Assembly: GCF_042932805.1 (NCBI RefSeq)
Contig: NZ_CP170633.1
Location: 1,550,001 to 1,614,000 of the forward strand
Direction: 5' to 3'
DNA length: 64,000 nt
Origin: Ascidiaceihabitans sp029251465
GTDB lineage: Bacteria > Pseudomonadota > Alphaproteobacteria > Rhodobacterales > Rhodobacteraceae
The position numbers and the translations under genes are program-made. The notes under the pieces were generated by a model. That model saw nothing but the letters and a program-made list of their open reading frames with translations. It was not told the DNA's origin and ran no database searches. Positions 22,739 through 32,005 of this stretch are shown piece by piece (positions within the stretch are counted from its first letter, which is position 1; each line of letters begins with the position of its first letter).

Positions 22739-25396
22739 TTATCCTTCCAATACGGCGCGTGCCGCTTTGATTGCCGCATCAGAATTTGATGCATCTTTTG
22801 CCCCGCCTTGGGCCATGTCTGGGCGACCACCGCCGCCTTTGCCACCTAGTTCAGCAACGGCCGCTTTGACCAGATCAACCGCGCTGACGGTGTCGGTTTT
22901 GTCTTTGGTCACGCCGGCTGCAACAGCAACTTTGCCGTCCGCATCCGCGATCAGCAACACTGCGCCTGATCCCAGTCGGGTTTTGTGTTCGTCCATCAAG
23001 GCCGGCAAATCCTTGCCCGTGACACCGTTCAACACTTGCGCGAAAAACTTGGTGCCGTTGATGTCTTCGGCCTCGGCTGGGGCCGCAGCCCCGCCAGACA
23101 TTGCCAGCTCACGACGCAATTGCGCGACTTCGTTGGACAGAGATTTGCGTTCGTCCAGCAAGGCCTTGACCCGTGCGGGAACGTCAGCGGCGCCGGTTTT
23201 CAACTCGGCTGCGGCGTCCGCCAACAGCTGATCCTGATCGCGCAAATAGGCAATCGCGTCGGCCCCTGTCAGCGCCTCGATCCGGCGCACACCTGAACTG
23301 CTGGCACCGTCAGACAGCAATGCGAACGCACCAATGTCACCGGTTTGGCGCACGTGCGTGCCGCCGCACAATTCCAACGAATACGTGTTGCCGTCCGTGC
23401 CCTTGCCAGAGCCGTCTTCGACGCCCATCGACACCACGCGCACTTCGTCGCCGTATTTTTCACCAAACAACGCCTGCGCACCCAATGCGCGAGCGTCATC
23501 TGGGGTCATGATCCGGGTTTCCACGGCGGTGTTTTGGCGAATATAGGCGTTTACCTCGGCCTCGACGTTGCGCTGTTCTTGGACGCTCAGCGCTTGGTTG
23601 TGGCTGAAATCAAAGCGCAGGCGGTCGGCCGCGTTCAACGATCCACGCTGTGCGACATGATCCCCAAGCGCATTTCGCAACGCTTCGTGCAGCAGGTGCG
23701 TGACCGAGTGGTTGGCCCGAATGGCAGTCCGGCGTGCGCCATCAACATTAAGAACAGCAGCTTGTGCATTGGAAATGCTGCCACTTTCAACCGTTGCAAT
23801 GTGAATGAAAACATCCGCAGATTTGCGGGTGTCTGTCACACGCGCCACACCTGTGTCTGTTTTGATCAACCCGGTGTCGCCCACCTGACCACCGCTTTCT
23901 GCGTAGAATGGCGTTTGGTTCAGCGCGATTTGAACAGTCTCTCCGGTTGCAGCCGTCTCGACCGCTTGTCTATCTTGGACCAGCGCAACAATTTTGCCTT
24001 CGGCGTTTTCAGTCTCGTAACCCAAGAAATCGGTCACGCCGTTTTTGTCAGCAACATCGAACCAAACGGTCGCGGTTGCAGCTTCGCCTGATCCAGACCA
24101 CGCAGCCCGCGCTTTGGCTTTTTGTGCGGCCATGGCGGTGTCAAAGCCGTCTGTGTCAACGCTGCGGCCTTTTTCACGCAAGGCGTCTTGGGTCAAATCC
24201 AACGGAAAACCGTAGGTGTCGTACAGTTTGAACGCAGATGCGCCGGGCAATTCAGCGCCGTCAGGCAATGCGATCAGTTCGTCGTCCAGCAATTTCAGAC
24301 CACGATCCAACGTTTGGCGGAAACGGGTTTCTTCTTGCAGCAACGTCTGCTCGATCATGCTTTGGGCTTGGCCCAATTCGGGATAGGCCGCGCCCATTTG
24401 GCCCACAAGCGCAGGCACCAAACGGTGCATGAGCGGGTCTTTGACGCCCAGCAAATGCGCGTGCCGCATCGCGCGGCGCATGATCCGGCGCAGCACATAA
24501 CCGCGCCCGTCATTGGCTGGCATCACGCCGTCCGCCATCAGAAACGAGGTCGAACGCAAATGATCCGCAATCACCCGGTGGTGGGTTTTATGGGGGCCAT
24601 CCGGATCGGAACTGGTCGCATTCGCGCTTGCCTCGATCAAGGCGCGCATCATGTCGGTGGAATAGTTGTCGTTGGTGCCTTGCAACAAAGCCGCAACGCG
24701 TTCCAGCCCCATGCCGGTGTCGATGCTTTGGGCCTTTAGGTCCTTGCGGGTGCCATCCTCGAACTGTTCGTACTGCATGAACACGAGGTTCCAAATTTCG
24801 ACAAAGCGGTCGCCGTCCTCGTCCGGTGAACCGGGAGGACCACCCCAGATGTGATCGCCGTGATCATAGAAAATTTCGGTGCAAGGACCACACGGGCCAG
24901 TCGGACCAGCGGACCAAAAATTATCGTCTGTGGCGATGCGAATGATGCGATCGTCAGACAATCCGGCGTGTTTTTTCCAGATTTGCACAGCTTCTTCGTC
25001 GGTGTGATAGACGGTGACCAGCAGTTTTGACGCATCGATGCCGAACCCCTTGGTCAGCAGGTCCCATGCCAACGGAATAGCGTCTTCTTTGAAGTAGTCG
25101 CCAAAGGAAAAGTTCCCTAGCATTTCGAAAAACGTGTGGTGGCGTGCGGTGTAGCCGACGTTGTCCAGATCGTTGTGTTTACCACCGGCACGCACACATT
25201 TCTGCGAAGTGGTCGCGCGGGTGTAATCGCGCGTTTCGACACCGGTGAAAAGGTTTTTGAACTGCACCATGCCGGCGGCTGTGAACATCAGCGTCGGATC
25301 ATTGCGCGGCACCAGCGGGCTGGAGGCAACAATCGTGTGATCGTTGCCTTCAAAGTAATTCAGAAAGGTCGAGCGGATATCATTAAGCGTTGGCAT
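22739..25396 (-). CDS. alaS: Alanyl-tRNA synthetase
   Basis: Charges tRNA-Ala. The 885-residue protein has the class II catalytic core (N-terminal STFLNYFEGNDHTIVASSPLVPRNDPTLMFTAAGMVQFK region), the tRNA-recognition domain, and an editing domain with HSVTHLLHEAL (HxxxH) and CGGTHV zinc ligands. A C-terminal oligomerisation and DHHA1 domain ends in GGGGRPDMAQGG. The start at MPTLNDIRSTFL is the family N-terminus; seven more codons are open upstream. Confidence 0.97.
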   Translation of the reverse strand: MPTLNDIRSTFLNYFEGNDHTIVASSPLVPRNDPTLMFTAAGMVQFKNLFTGVETRDYTRATTSQKCVRAGGKHNDLDNVGYTARHHTFFEMLGNFSFGDYFKEDAIPLAWDLLTKGFGIDASKLLVTVYHTDEEAVQIWKKHAGLSDDRIIRIATDDNFWSAGPTGPCGPCTEIFYDHGDHIWGGPPGSPDEDGDRFVEIWNLVFMQYEQFEDGTRKDLKAQSIDTGMGLERVAALLQGTNDNYSTDMMRALIEASANATSSDPDGPHKTHHRVIADHLRSTSFLMADGVMPANDGRGYVLRRIMRRAMRHAHLLGVKDPLMHRLVPALVGQMGAAYPELGQAQSMIEQTLLQEETRFRQTLDRGLKLLDDELIALPDGAELPGASAFKLYDTYGFPLDLTQDALREKGRSVDTDGFDTAMAAQKAKARAAWSGSGEAATATVWFDVADKNGVTDFLGYETENAEGKIVALVQDRQAVETAATGETVQIALNQTPFYAESGGQVGDTGLIKTDTGVARVTDTRKSADVFIHIATVESGSISNAQAAVLNVDGARRTAIRANHSVTHLLHEALRNALGDHVAQRGSLNAADRLRFDFSHNQALSVQEQRNVEAEVNAYIRQNTAVETRIMTPDDARALGAQALFGEKYGDEVRVVSMGVEDGSGKGTDGNTYSLELCGGTHVRQTGDIGAFALLSDGASSSGVRRIEALTGADAIAYLRDQDQLLADAAAELKTGAADVPARVKALLDERKSLSNEVAQLRRELAMSGGAAAPAEAEDINGTKFFAQVLNGVTGKDLPALMDEHKTRLGSGAVLLIADADGKVAVAAGVTKDKTDTVSAVDLVKAAVAELGGKGGGGRPDMAQGGAKDASNSDAAIKAARAVLEG

Positions 25397-25497
25397 ATCA
25401 ATGCGCCTTTTGGGCAAGTTTTGCGGTTACTTTTGAAATAGCCCGTGGCCCCGCGACTGTCCACAGTATGTGACATTGCTGCGCCAAAACGAAACGA

Positions 25498-25519
25498 GGC
25501 GCTTCCTTTTGGAAACGCC
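25498..25519 (-). terminator. Intrinsic terminator after recA
   Basis: On the minus strand GGCGTTTCC, AAAA loop, GGAAGCGCC forms a 9-bp stem (one G-T pair), followed by TCGTTTCGTTTT. It lies between recA and alaS. Confidence 0.8.
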
Positions 25520-25546
25520 CCGATCAAATCACAATGTCAGCAAAGC

Positions 25547-26629
25547 TTACTTTTCGATGATATCGCCATCATCGGTTTTTTGTTCGTCCTTTGGCATGTC
25601 GAAATCAAGCCCGTGCGCGGCCCGGATCTTGTCTTCGATTTCCAGCGCGATGCGCGGATTTTCCTTGAGAAAGATCTTGGAGTTTTCACGCCCCTGCCCA
25701 ACCCGTTCGTCGCCGTAGCTGAACCATGCGCCGGACTTGTCGACGATGCCGGCTTTGACACCCAAGTCCAGCAATTCGCCGGTTTTTGAGATACCTTCGC
25801 CGTACATGATGTCGAATTCGACCTGCTTGAAAGGGGCGGCCACTTTGTTTTTCACAACTTTGACGCGTGTGGCGTTGCCGACAACTTCGTCACGGTCTTT
25901 CAACGCGCCAATGCGGCGAATGTCCAAGCGCACGGACGAGTAGAATTTCAACGCGTTGCCGCCTGTCGTCGTTTCGGGCGAGCCAAACATAACGCCAATT
26001 TTCATGCGGATTTGGTTGATGAAAATGACGGTACATTGGGTGCGACTGATAGAGCCGGTCAATTTACGCATCGCTTGGGACATCAGGCGCGCTTGCACCC
26101 CAACAGAGCTGTCGCCCATGTCGCCCTCAAGTTCGGATTTTGGCGTCAAGGCTGCAACCGAATCGACCACCACCATGTTGACCGCGCCAGAGCGCACCAA
26201 CGTGTCGGTAATTTCCAAGGCTTGCTCGCCTGTGTCAGGTTGCGAGATCAACAATTCATCAATGTCGACGCCCAATTTCTTGGCGTAAGCCGGATCCAGC
26301 GCGTGTTCTGCATCAACGAAGGCACAGACGCCACCGGCCTTTTGCTGTTCTGCCAAACAATGCAGCGTCAGCGTGGTTTTACCTGATGATTCAGGGCCAT
26401 AAATCTCGACGATGCGCCCCATCGGGATGCCACCGATACCCAGCGCGATATCCAGACCCAACGATCCAGTCGAGCTGGATTGAATGTCTTGAATGGCACC
26501 CTCGGCACCCAGTTTCATGATCGAACCTTTGCCAAACTGGCGTTCGATTTGAGCCAACGCGCTATCAAGCGCCTTTTGCTTATCTGCTGATTTCTTATCG
26601 GTCATGTTCAAAAGATCTGCCGTTGCCAT
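25547..26629 (-). CDS. recA: Recombinase RecA
   Basis: DNA strand-exchange protein and co-protease for LexA. The 360-residue product has Walker A GPESSGKT at residues 78-85, the MAW-like loop, the L2 region FINQIRMKIGVMFGSPETTTGGNALKFYSS and an acidic C-terminus. An SOS box stands about 95 bp upstream. Start ATG at 26629; a second Met (MTDKKSADKQ) is also possible. Confidence 0.97.
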   Translation of the reverse strand: MATADLLNMTDKKSADKQKALDSALAQIERQFGKGSIMKLGAEGAIQDIQSSSTGSLGLDIALGIGGIPMGRIVEIYGPESSGKTTLTLHCLAEQQKAGGVCAFVDAEHALDPAYAKKLGVDIDELLISQPDTGEQALEITDTLVRSGAVNMVVVDSVAALTPKSELEGDMGDSSVGVQARLMSQAMRKLTGSISRTQCTVIFINQIRMKIGVMFGSPETTTGGNALKFYSSVRLDIRRIGALKDRDEVVGNATRVKVVKNKVAAPFKQVEFDIMYGEGISKTGELLDLGVKAGIVDKSGAWFSYGDERVGQGRENSKIFLKENPRIALEIEDKIRAAHGLDFDMPKDEQKTDDGDIIEK

Positions 26630-26720
26630 TGCTGTTCATCCCTTAGTGTCACACCCATGATGTGGCGGCAATGCATGCATCACCTATATCTGGACCCACA
26701 TCACTGAGTCGTGCGGTTAT

Positions 26721-26735
26721 GTTCCACCTATGTTC
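26721..26735. promoter_or_regulatory. SOS box (LexA operator) of recA
   Basis: GTTC-CACCTAT-GTTC, the direct-repeat GTTC-N7-GTTC form used by alphaproteobacterial LexA. It lies in the 227-bp leader/promoter region of recA, next to a -35-like TTGTAC on the minus strand. Confidence 0.85.
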
Positions 26736-26856
26736 TTATGCGTACAAAAGAAGAACATTTCAATCAAATTGTTCCGATCAGGGATTTTTATTGATTCCTG
26801 ATCGGTTGACTGACGCTACTGGGACTGTGGTTAACAGGATCTAAACGCAGGCAAGT

Positions 26857-27213
26857 TTAGTCATCACTGGAAAACGCATCATAGGCCTCGAGTGCCTTGG
26901 CGCTGTAGGCGAATGACGGCCCGCCACCCATGTAGGTCGCCATGGCGAGGGCTTCTGTGAACTCTTCGCGCGTGGCTCTTAAACGCACCAAAGACCGCAC
27001 GTGAAACCCGATGCAACTGTCACAGCGGGTGGCGATCGCGATGCCCAATGCGATAAACTCTTTGGTTTTCTCGCTCAGTGCACCCTCTGCCTTGGCCGCC
27101 TGCCCCATTTGTCCAAACCCTTTGACGGTTTGCGGAATCTCCTTGGATAGGGTCCCGATGTTGGCTTCGGTTTCGCCGATGAATTTCTTCCAGTCCATGT
27201 TCTTCTTGTCCAT
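26857..27213 (-). CDS. AhpD-like carboxymuconolactone decarboxylase family protein
   Basis: A 118-residue all-helical protein with the AhpD redox signature CDSCIGFH, giving Cys64, Cys67 and His71. Family members act as alkylhydroperoxidases or thiol-disulfide carriers. The ending TYMGGGPSFAYSAKALEAYD is typical. It is 12 bp after the ABC permease gene in the same direction, so it may share that transcript, though a functional link to amino acid uptake is not apparent. Confidence 0.82.
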   Translation of the reverse strand: MDKKNMDWKKFIGETEANIGTLSKEIPQTVKGFGQMGQAAKAEGALSEKTKEFIALGIAIATRCDSCIGFHVRSLVRLRATREEFTEALAMATYMGGGPSFAYSAKALEAYDAFSSDD

Positions 27214-27225
27214 GTGTCGTGTCCT

Positions 27226-27993
27226 TTATTGGCGTTCATCCGATCCCATGCGCCGTTCCAGCCAGCGCACGCCCGCACTGATGATCAGCACAAGGATCAG
27301 ATATTCAACGATTAACAACGTGTAGATTTCAAGCGGGCGGTATTCCGTTACCACCAGTTCATTGGCGCGCCGCGTCAGTTCCTGCATGCCGATGACCGAG
27401 GCAAAGGCGCTCATCTTGACGATGTAGATGAACTGGTTGGCAAGGGGCGGCAAAATGCGGCGGATCGCTTGGGGTAAAATCACGTAGCGCATGGTTTGCG
27501 CGTAATTCAGACCAACGGTTTGCGCCGCCTCTTTTTGCCCCTTCGCAATCGACTGGATGCCGGATCGATAAATTTCGGCTGTGAACGCACTGTCCGAAAT
27601 CGCGAGCGTTATGATCGCCCCCCAGAACGGATCAATCGGAATGTTCAAACCCATCGATTTGAACACAATCGGCAGACCGTAAAACACCCAGAACAACATT
27701 GGCAGCAACGGGATGGCGCGGACAAATTCAACGTAGATACGGTTGATAATGCGCAGCCAACGACGGCTCGATTGCCCGGGCAAGGCGACGACCAACCCAA
27801 GTACAATCGAGATCGACGCGGCGATGACCGAAATCAGAATGGTTTGCCCCATGCCCGAGATCAGGAATTTAACGTTGATCCAGCCGCCTTTGGTGGTCGG
27901 GTCAATGACGTACCAGCCCCACGTGACGTTTGATGATGCGCAACTGGACAAGACCAGCAGCAGCGACAGGGCGACAAAAGTTCTCTTCATCAT
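27226..27993 (-). CDS. Polar amino acid ABC transporter permease
   Basis: A 255-residue HisM/GlnP-type permease. The N-terminus has a hydrophobic stretch ending LSSCASS, then about five membrane segments. The EAA motif is in GQKEAAQTVGLNYAQTMRYVILPQAIRRILPP. The start is taken at the first of two adjacent ATGs; AGGGG precedes them and fits either. The open frame upstream of 27993 overlaps the ATPase gene and is not coding. It belongs with the ATPase just upstream and the divergent binding protein; substrate not determined. Confidence 0.88.
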   Translation of the reverse strand: MMKRTFVALSLLLVLSSCASSNVTWGWYVIDPTTKGGWINVKFLISGMGQTILISVIAASISIVLGLVVALPGQSSRRWLRIINRIYVEFVRAIPLLPMLFWVFYGLPIVFKSMGLNIPIDPFWGAIITLAISDSAFTAEIYRSGIQSIAKGQKEAAQTVGLNYAQTMRYVILPQAIRRILPPLANQFIYIVKMSAFASVIGMQELTRRANELVVTEYRPLEIYTLLIVEYLILVLIISAGVRWLERRMGSDERQ

Positions 27994-28000
27994 GCGCCCC

Positions 28001-28777
28001 TTAGTGCTGCAAAATTTGGCTAAGGAACGTCCGGCAGCGTTCGGTTTTCGGGTTCGCAAAAAAGTCCTCAGGCGCTGCTTGCTCGACGATCTCGCCTTGG
28101 TCCATGAACACCATTTTGTCGGCGACCTTGCGGGCAAACCCCATCTCGTGGGTGACGACAACCATGGTGATGCCGTCATTTGCCAATTCAACCATCACGT
28201 CCAAAACTTCGGAAATCATTTCAGGATCAAGCGCCGAAGTCGGTTCATCGAACAGGAGCACTTTGGGTTCCATGCACAATGATCGTGCGATGGCGACGCG
28301 CTGTTGCTGCCCACCTGACAATTGCGCGGGCATTTTGTCGCCCTGTTCGGGAATACGCACACGGTCCAGATAGTGACGGGCCCGTTCCACCGCGTCTTTG
28401 CGCGACATGCCGCGGGCTTTCATCGGGCCAAGGATCAGGTTTTCCAACACGCTCAGATGCGGGAACAAATTGAACTGCTGAAACACCATGCCGACCTCGC
28501 CTTGGATCGAGGCGATGGATTTAGCGTCATTGGTCAGCTCGACCCCGTCCAGATGGATCGTGCCGCTCTGGTGTTCTTCTAGTCGATTGATGCAACGCAC
28601 CACGGTTGATTTGCCCGATCCCGACGGGCCACAAATCACCACTTTTTCGCCAGCACCAACCGTCAGATTGATGTCTTTCAGGACATGGAATTTGTCGAAC
28701 CATTTGTTCACGTCGATCAGTTCGATAACGGTCGCAGCGGTGGTTCCGGCCGCTATTTCGGGCTCAGTCTGGGGCAT
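28001..28777 (-). CDS. Polar amino acid ABC transporter ATP-binding protein
   Basis: A 258-residue GlnQ/HisP-type ATPase: Walker A CGPSGSGKST at about residues 49-58, Q-loop VFQQFNLFPHLSVLEN, signature LSGGQQQRVAIARSL, Walker B VLLFDEPTSALDPE, H-loop VVVTHEMGFARKVAD. It precedes the permease gene by 7 bp. The binding protein gene starts 138 bp away on the other strand. Confidence 0.93.
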   Translation of the reverse strand: MPQTEPEIAAGTTAATVIELIDVNKWFDKFHVLKDINLTVGAGEKVVICGPSGSGKSTVVRCINRLEEHQSGTIHLDGVELTNDAKSIASIQGEVGMVFQQFNLFPHLSVLENLILGPMKARGMSRKDAVERARHYLDRVRIPEQGDKMPAQLSGGQQQRVAIARSLCMEPKVLLFDEPTSALDPEMISEVLDVMVELANDGITMVVVTHEMGFARKVADKMVFMDQGEIVEQAAPEDFFANPKTERCRTFLSQILQH

Positions 28778-28915
28778 GAGCCCTCCTGACGGACTAGTGT
28801 GGCGATGGGTTTTGGCAAGGATTTAATCTTTTTTAGTTTATTTGAACTCCGTTGATTTTCAAGCCACTATGCGAGGCAAGACCGGAATTTTAGATACGAC
28901 TAACAGGAGACGACA

Positions 28916-29686
28916 ATGAAGACACTCTTAAAAGCAGCGGCGATTGCAGCCTTTGGATTCGCACTGTCCGGTGCAGCCCACGCGCAATCTGCGTTGAACG
29001 ACATTCTTAGCTCTGGCGTGCTCAAGGTCGGCACAACCGGCGACTGGAACCCGATGTCCGTGCGTGACCCCGCAACCAACAGCTACAAAGGTTTTGACAT
29101 CGACATCATGACCGAACTGGCAACAGATCTGGGCGTCGAAGTTGAATTCGTGCCAACAGACTGGAAAACTTTGGTCAACGGCGTGGTCGCAGGCCAGTAC
29201 CACATCACCGGCTCTGCCTCGATTTCACCAGCGCGCATGAAAGCAGCCGGTTTTTCGGAAAGCTACATCTCGGTTGAGATCATGCCGTTCACCACTGCCG
29301 AAAACGCCGGCAAATTCGCCAGCCACGAAGACATCAACCAACCGGGCGTCAAAGTTGCGACAACCCTTGGTACGACGTTCGAAAAGCTGGTGCGCGAATG
29401 GTATCCAAACGCAGACATCAAAGTGGTCGAAGCCCCCGCACGCGGCTACCAAGAAGTGCTCGCAGGGCGCGCAGATGTGTTCATCACGTCCAACATCGAA
29501 GGGTCGACCTTGGCCACAAAACACGGCGTAGTTGCCGTTGAAGGTGCCGCGGCGCGCGCGCCGACCCCAATCGCAATGTTGCTGCCACAAACCGATCAAG
29601 TCTGGATCAACTACGTGAACAACTGGGTCAAAGTGAAACAAGCCAAGGGTTTCTTTGAGGCCAACAAAGCCAAGTGGGGCCTGTAA
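28916..29686 (+). CDS. Amino acid ABC transporter periplasmic binding protein
   Basis: A 256-residue SBP_bac_3 family protein. Signal peptide, residues 1-24, ends AAHAQ. The fold shows the usual opening ILSSGVLKVGTTGDWNPMSVRD and KGFDIDIMTELATDLGVEVEFVPTDW. A hinge segment follows, with GVKVATTLGTTFEKLVREW and YQEVLAGRADVFITSN. A GGAG ribosome-binding site lies 7 bases before the ATG. It is divergent from the ATPase/permease operon; both promoters lie in 28778-28915. Confidence 0.9.
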   Translation: MKTLLKAAAIAAFGFALSGAAHAQSALNDILSSGVLKVGTTGDWNPMSVRDPATNSYKGFDIDIMTELATDLGVEVEFVPTDWKTLVNGVVAGQYHITGSASISPARMKAAGFSESYISVEIMPFTTAENAGKFASHEDINQPGVKVATTLGTTFEKLVREWYPNADIKVVEAPARGYQEVLAGRADVFITSNIEGSTLATKHGVVAVEGAAARAPTPIAMLLPQTDQVWINYVNNWVKVKQAKGFFEANKAKWGL

Positions 29687-29706
29687 GCCCTACGCCTTAA
29701 GATATC

Positions 29707-29733
29707 GCGACAGGCAGCATGTTTGCCTGTCGC
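29707..29733. terminator. Perfect hairpin between convergent genes
   Basis: GCGACAGGCA (29707-29716) and TGCCTGTCGC (29724-29733), a perfect 10-bp stem with a seven-base loop and no T-run. It sits between the binding-protein gene and the end of the Rieske operon and probably serves as a shared transcript end. Confidence 0.65.
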
Positions 29734-29751
29734 ACAAGACCGCGATTGCCA

Positions 29752-31731
29752 TCACACCAGATCGGCATCGGTCATGATTTCAACAAGGGCTGGGCCGTTG
29801 TGATCCAGTGCTGCTTTGATGGCCGCTTCGATTTCGCTTGGGTCAGTGACTTTGGCTCCGTGCCCGCCGCACAGTCGGGCAAAGGCCGCAAAACCGGGAT
29901 TTTGCAGATTGGTTTCCCAGACCGGCCATTCACCTGATTTTTGCTCTTTCGAGATTTTACCAAGCTCGCCGTTGTGCAACAGGATATGGGTGATATCCAT
30001 GCCGTATTTGACGGCCGTGGTGAATTCCATCGGATATTGACCAAAGCCGCCATCACCGGAAATCGACACAACTTTGCAACCCTGTAGGTCCGCTTTGTCT
30101 TGGGTCGCCGCCCATGCGCCCATGGCTGCAGGCAAGCCAAAACCGATGGATCCCAGATAGCCCGACATCAACACCCGCTGCGTGCCTTTTGTTTCCAAAT
30201 ACCGCCCGAAGGAATAGGTGTTGTTGCCCACATCGACGGCAAAAATCGTGTTGTCTGGCACCAACCGGCCCAGTGCTTCGAAAATCGCAAAAGAATGGAT
30301 GCCTTTGCCGAGGTTTTCCTGCAAGCGGGTTTGCTTTTCACGCCGCCAGATGTCCCAACGCCCGGCCAGTTCAGTGATCTGATCCTGCGCCTCCGCGTTT
30401 GCGCAATCTGTGCGCGATACCGCCTCGCAAAACGCGCCAACATCGCCCCAGACCGGCAAGGTGACGGGGTGAAATTTGCCCAGCTGCATGCGCTCATGGT
30501 CGACCTGAATGGTGGGTTTGCCCGCGTTGATTCCGGTGTGGTTGGAAAAACTGGTGCCAAGCGCGATGATCAAATCCGTCTCGTTCATGAACCAGCTGGC
30601 GATGGGCGTACCGGAGCGCCCCAGAACACCGCCCGCATTCGGGTGGCTGTCAGGGATCAACCCTTTGGCCTTGAACGTCGTCACAACCGGCGCGCCCAAC
30701 GCTTCGGCCAAAGCAGCAACATCCTCGCGGTGCGGATAGGCCCCGTGGCCAACAACGATGATCGGACGTTTGGCCCCTTTGATCATCGCGGCGGCCTTGT
30801 CGATCTCGCTTTGCGCGGGCAGCACCGGCGCATGTGTGACACGGCCTTCAGGCTGACCTGCGGCCTGATCCGACGGGTTCGTCTGAACGTCATCAGGGAA
30901 AATCAGATGCGCAACGTTCTGTTCGACAATCGCGGTTTTGCAGGCCAGTGACGCGAGTTCAGCGTGGTTTGAACTGCCCAGAACCGGTTGGGAAAACGAC
31001 GTGACGGCGGCAAAAGCAGACAGCAGATCGATGTCCTGAAATGCCCCCGGGCCCATCACTTGGGTCTGGACCTGACCGGTCAATGCGAGCACGGGCGCGC
31101 GGTCAACCTTGGCGTCCCAAAGGCCGGTCAGCAGGTTCGTTGCCCCCGGCCCCGCGATGGTCAAACATGCCGCCGGTGTGCCCGTCAGCTTACCGTAGGC
31201 CGAGGCTGCAAAGGCCGCAGCCCCTTCGTGGCGAATACCGTAATAGCGCATTTTGCCGTCACCAACAGCAAGGCGGATCGCATCCGACAGACCAAGGTTT
31301 GAATGCCCAACCATGCCGAAAACCGATTGCACACCCCAATTGGCCAGCGTGTCGACCATCACGTCGGTCACGGTGCGGGTGTGGGGTGGTTCGGCCTCGA
31401 TCCCGACAAATATTTCGCCGTCCCGAATATCGACAGGATAGGTGTCCTGCCCGCTGTCTTCGTGACCACCGGGCGGTTTTCCGGTCAGCGGATCAAAGTC
31501 CCATCCATGCCAAGGGCAGCGGATCCAGCATTTGTTATCAACGCCCTTTTCAATCGACCCTTCGCCCAATGGCCCGCGTTGGTGCGGACAATGGTTGTTC
31601 ATCGCCGCCCACTGACCGTCAAAATGCACAAGACAAATGGACGTGGTGCGCGCGGTCACGGTTTTCACACGGCCTTCGGGCAAATCATCGACGTGCCCAA
31701 CGCTGATCCAATCGAGAGTGTGTTCAGTCAT
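29752..31731 (-). CDS. Rieske [2Fe-2S] - thiamine diphosphate enzyme fusion
   Basis: A 659-residue two-part protein. Residues 1-115 form a Rieske domain with Cys48-x-His50 (CPHQRG) and Cys72-x-x-His75 (CPWHGW). Residues 118-659 are a complete ThDP enzyme of the acetolactate synthase/pyruvate oxidase group: catalytic Glu169 in RHEGAAAFA, central domain, and the ThDP-Mg site GDG (559-561) to Asn587. This fusion is unusual. It suggests that electrons from an oxidative decarboxylation pass to the Rieske centre in the same chain, as POX or PoxB enzymes pass them to FAD or quinone. The substrate 2-oxo acid is not evident. The start at 31731 has GGAG eight bases upstream and overlaps the previous gene by 8 bases. 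It ends a six-gene coupled operon. Confidence 0.85.
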   Translation of the reverse strand: MTEHTLDWISVGHVDDLPEGRVKTVTARTTSICLVHFDGQWAAMNNHCPHQRGPLGEGSIEKGVDNKCWIRCPWHGWDFDPLTGKPPGGHEDSGQDTYPVDIRDGEIFVGIEAEPPHTRTVTDVMVDTLANWGVQSVFGMVGHSNLGLSDAIRLAVGDGKMRYYGIRHEGAAAFAASAYGKLTGTPAACLTIAGPGATNLLTGLWDAKVDRAPVLALTGQVQTQVMGPGAFQDIDLLSAFAAVTSFSQPVLGSSNHAELASLACKTAIVEQNVAHLIFPDDVQTNPSDQAAGQPEGRVTHAPVLPAQSEIDKAAAMIKGAKRPIIVVGHGAYPHREDVAALAEALGAPVVTTFKAKGLIPDSHPNAGGVLGRSGTPIASWFMNETDLIIALGTSFSNHTGINAGKPTIQVDHERMQLGKFHPVTLPVWGDVGAFCEAVSRTDCANAEAQDQITELAGRWDIWRREKQTRLQENLGKGIHSFAIFEALGRLVPDNTIFAVDVGNNTYSFGRYLETKGTQRVLMSGYLGSIGFGLPAAMGAWAATQDKADLQGCKVVSISGDGGFGQYPMEFTTAVKYGMDITHILLHNGELGKISKEQKSGEWPVWETNLQNPGFAAFARLCGGHGAKVTDPSEIEAAIKAALDHNGPALVEIMTDADLV

Positions 31732-32005
31732 GGCTGTCTCCTGCATCAGGTTTTGTCGGTATCCGGTCGTATAGTTTTTGCGCCCATGTCAGCATCAAAA
31801 AACAAGCAATGGCCCAAATGAGCAGCTCGAACGGGGCGGCATCCGTGCCGCGCAACCAGCGTCCGATCAGCCCGCCTTGGGGGCGTAATGTTTCGATACC
31901 AAACAGCCCCGATCGCGGCCACAGCGACAAAAACCAGAAGCGTGACAGGTAAAACAAAATCGCGGTCAGGGCTGCGACAAGGGCCATGGTGACAATCCGG
32001 CGCAT
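31724..32005 (-). CDS. Small two-TM membrane protein of the Rieske operon
   Basis: A 93-residue protein with hydrophobic helices at about 5-25 and 58-75, joined by a loop containing LWPRSGLFGIETLRPQGGLIGRWLRGTDAAPFE. Not recognised. Its ATG overlaps the stop of the preceding gene (TGATG), and its end overlaps the ThDP-Rieske gene. The loop with conserved-looking Trp, Arg and Pro would face one side of the membrane. Its role, perhaps docking the soluble ThDP enzyme, is inferred from position only. Confidence 0.65.
   Translation of the reverse strand: MRRIVTMALVAALTAILFYLSRFWFLSLWPRSGLFGIETLRPQGGLIGRWLRGTDAAPFELLIWAIACFLMLTWAQKLYDRIPTKPDAGDSHD

Noticed and set aside
27931..27990. Lipobox-like LSSC at the start of the ABC permease
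   Set aside because: The protein is a polytopic permease; the segment is followed directly by permease sequence, and a lipoprotein form is improbable without experimental support.
30100..30951. 283-codon open frame on the plus strand
   Set aside because: Antisense to the ThDP-Rieske gene, with Arg/His-rich composition typical of shadows.
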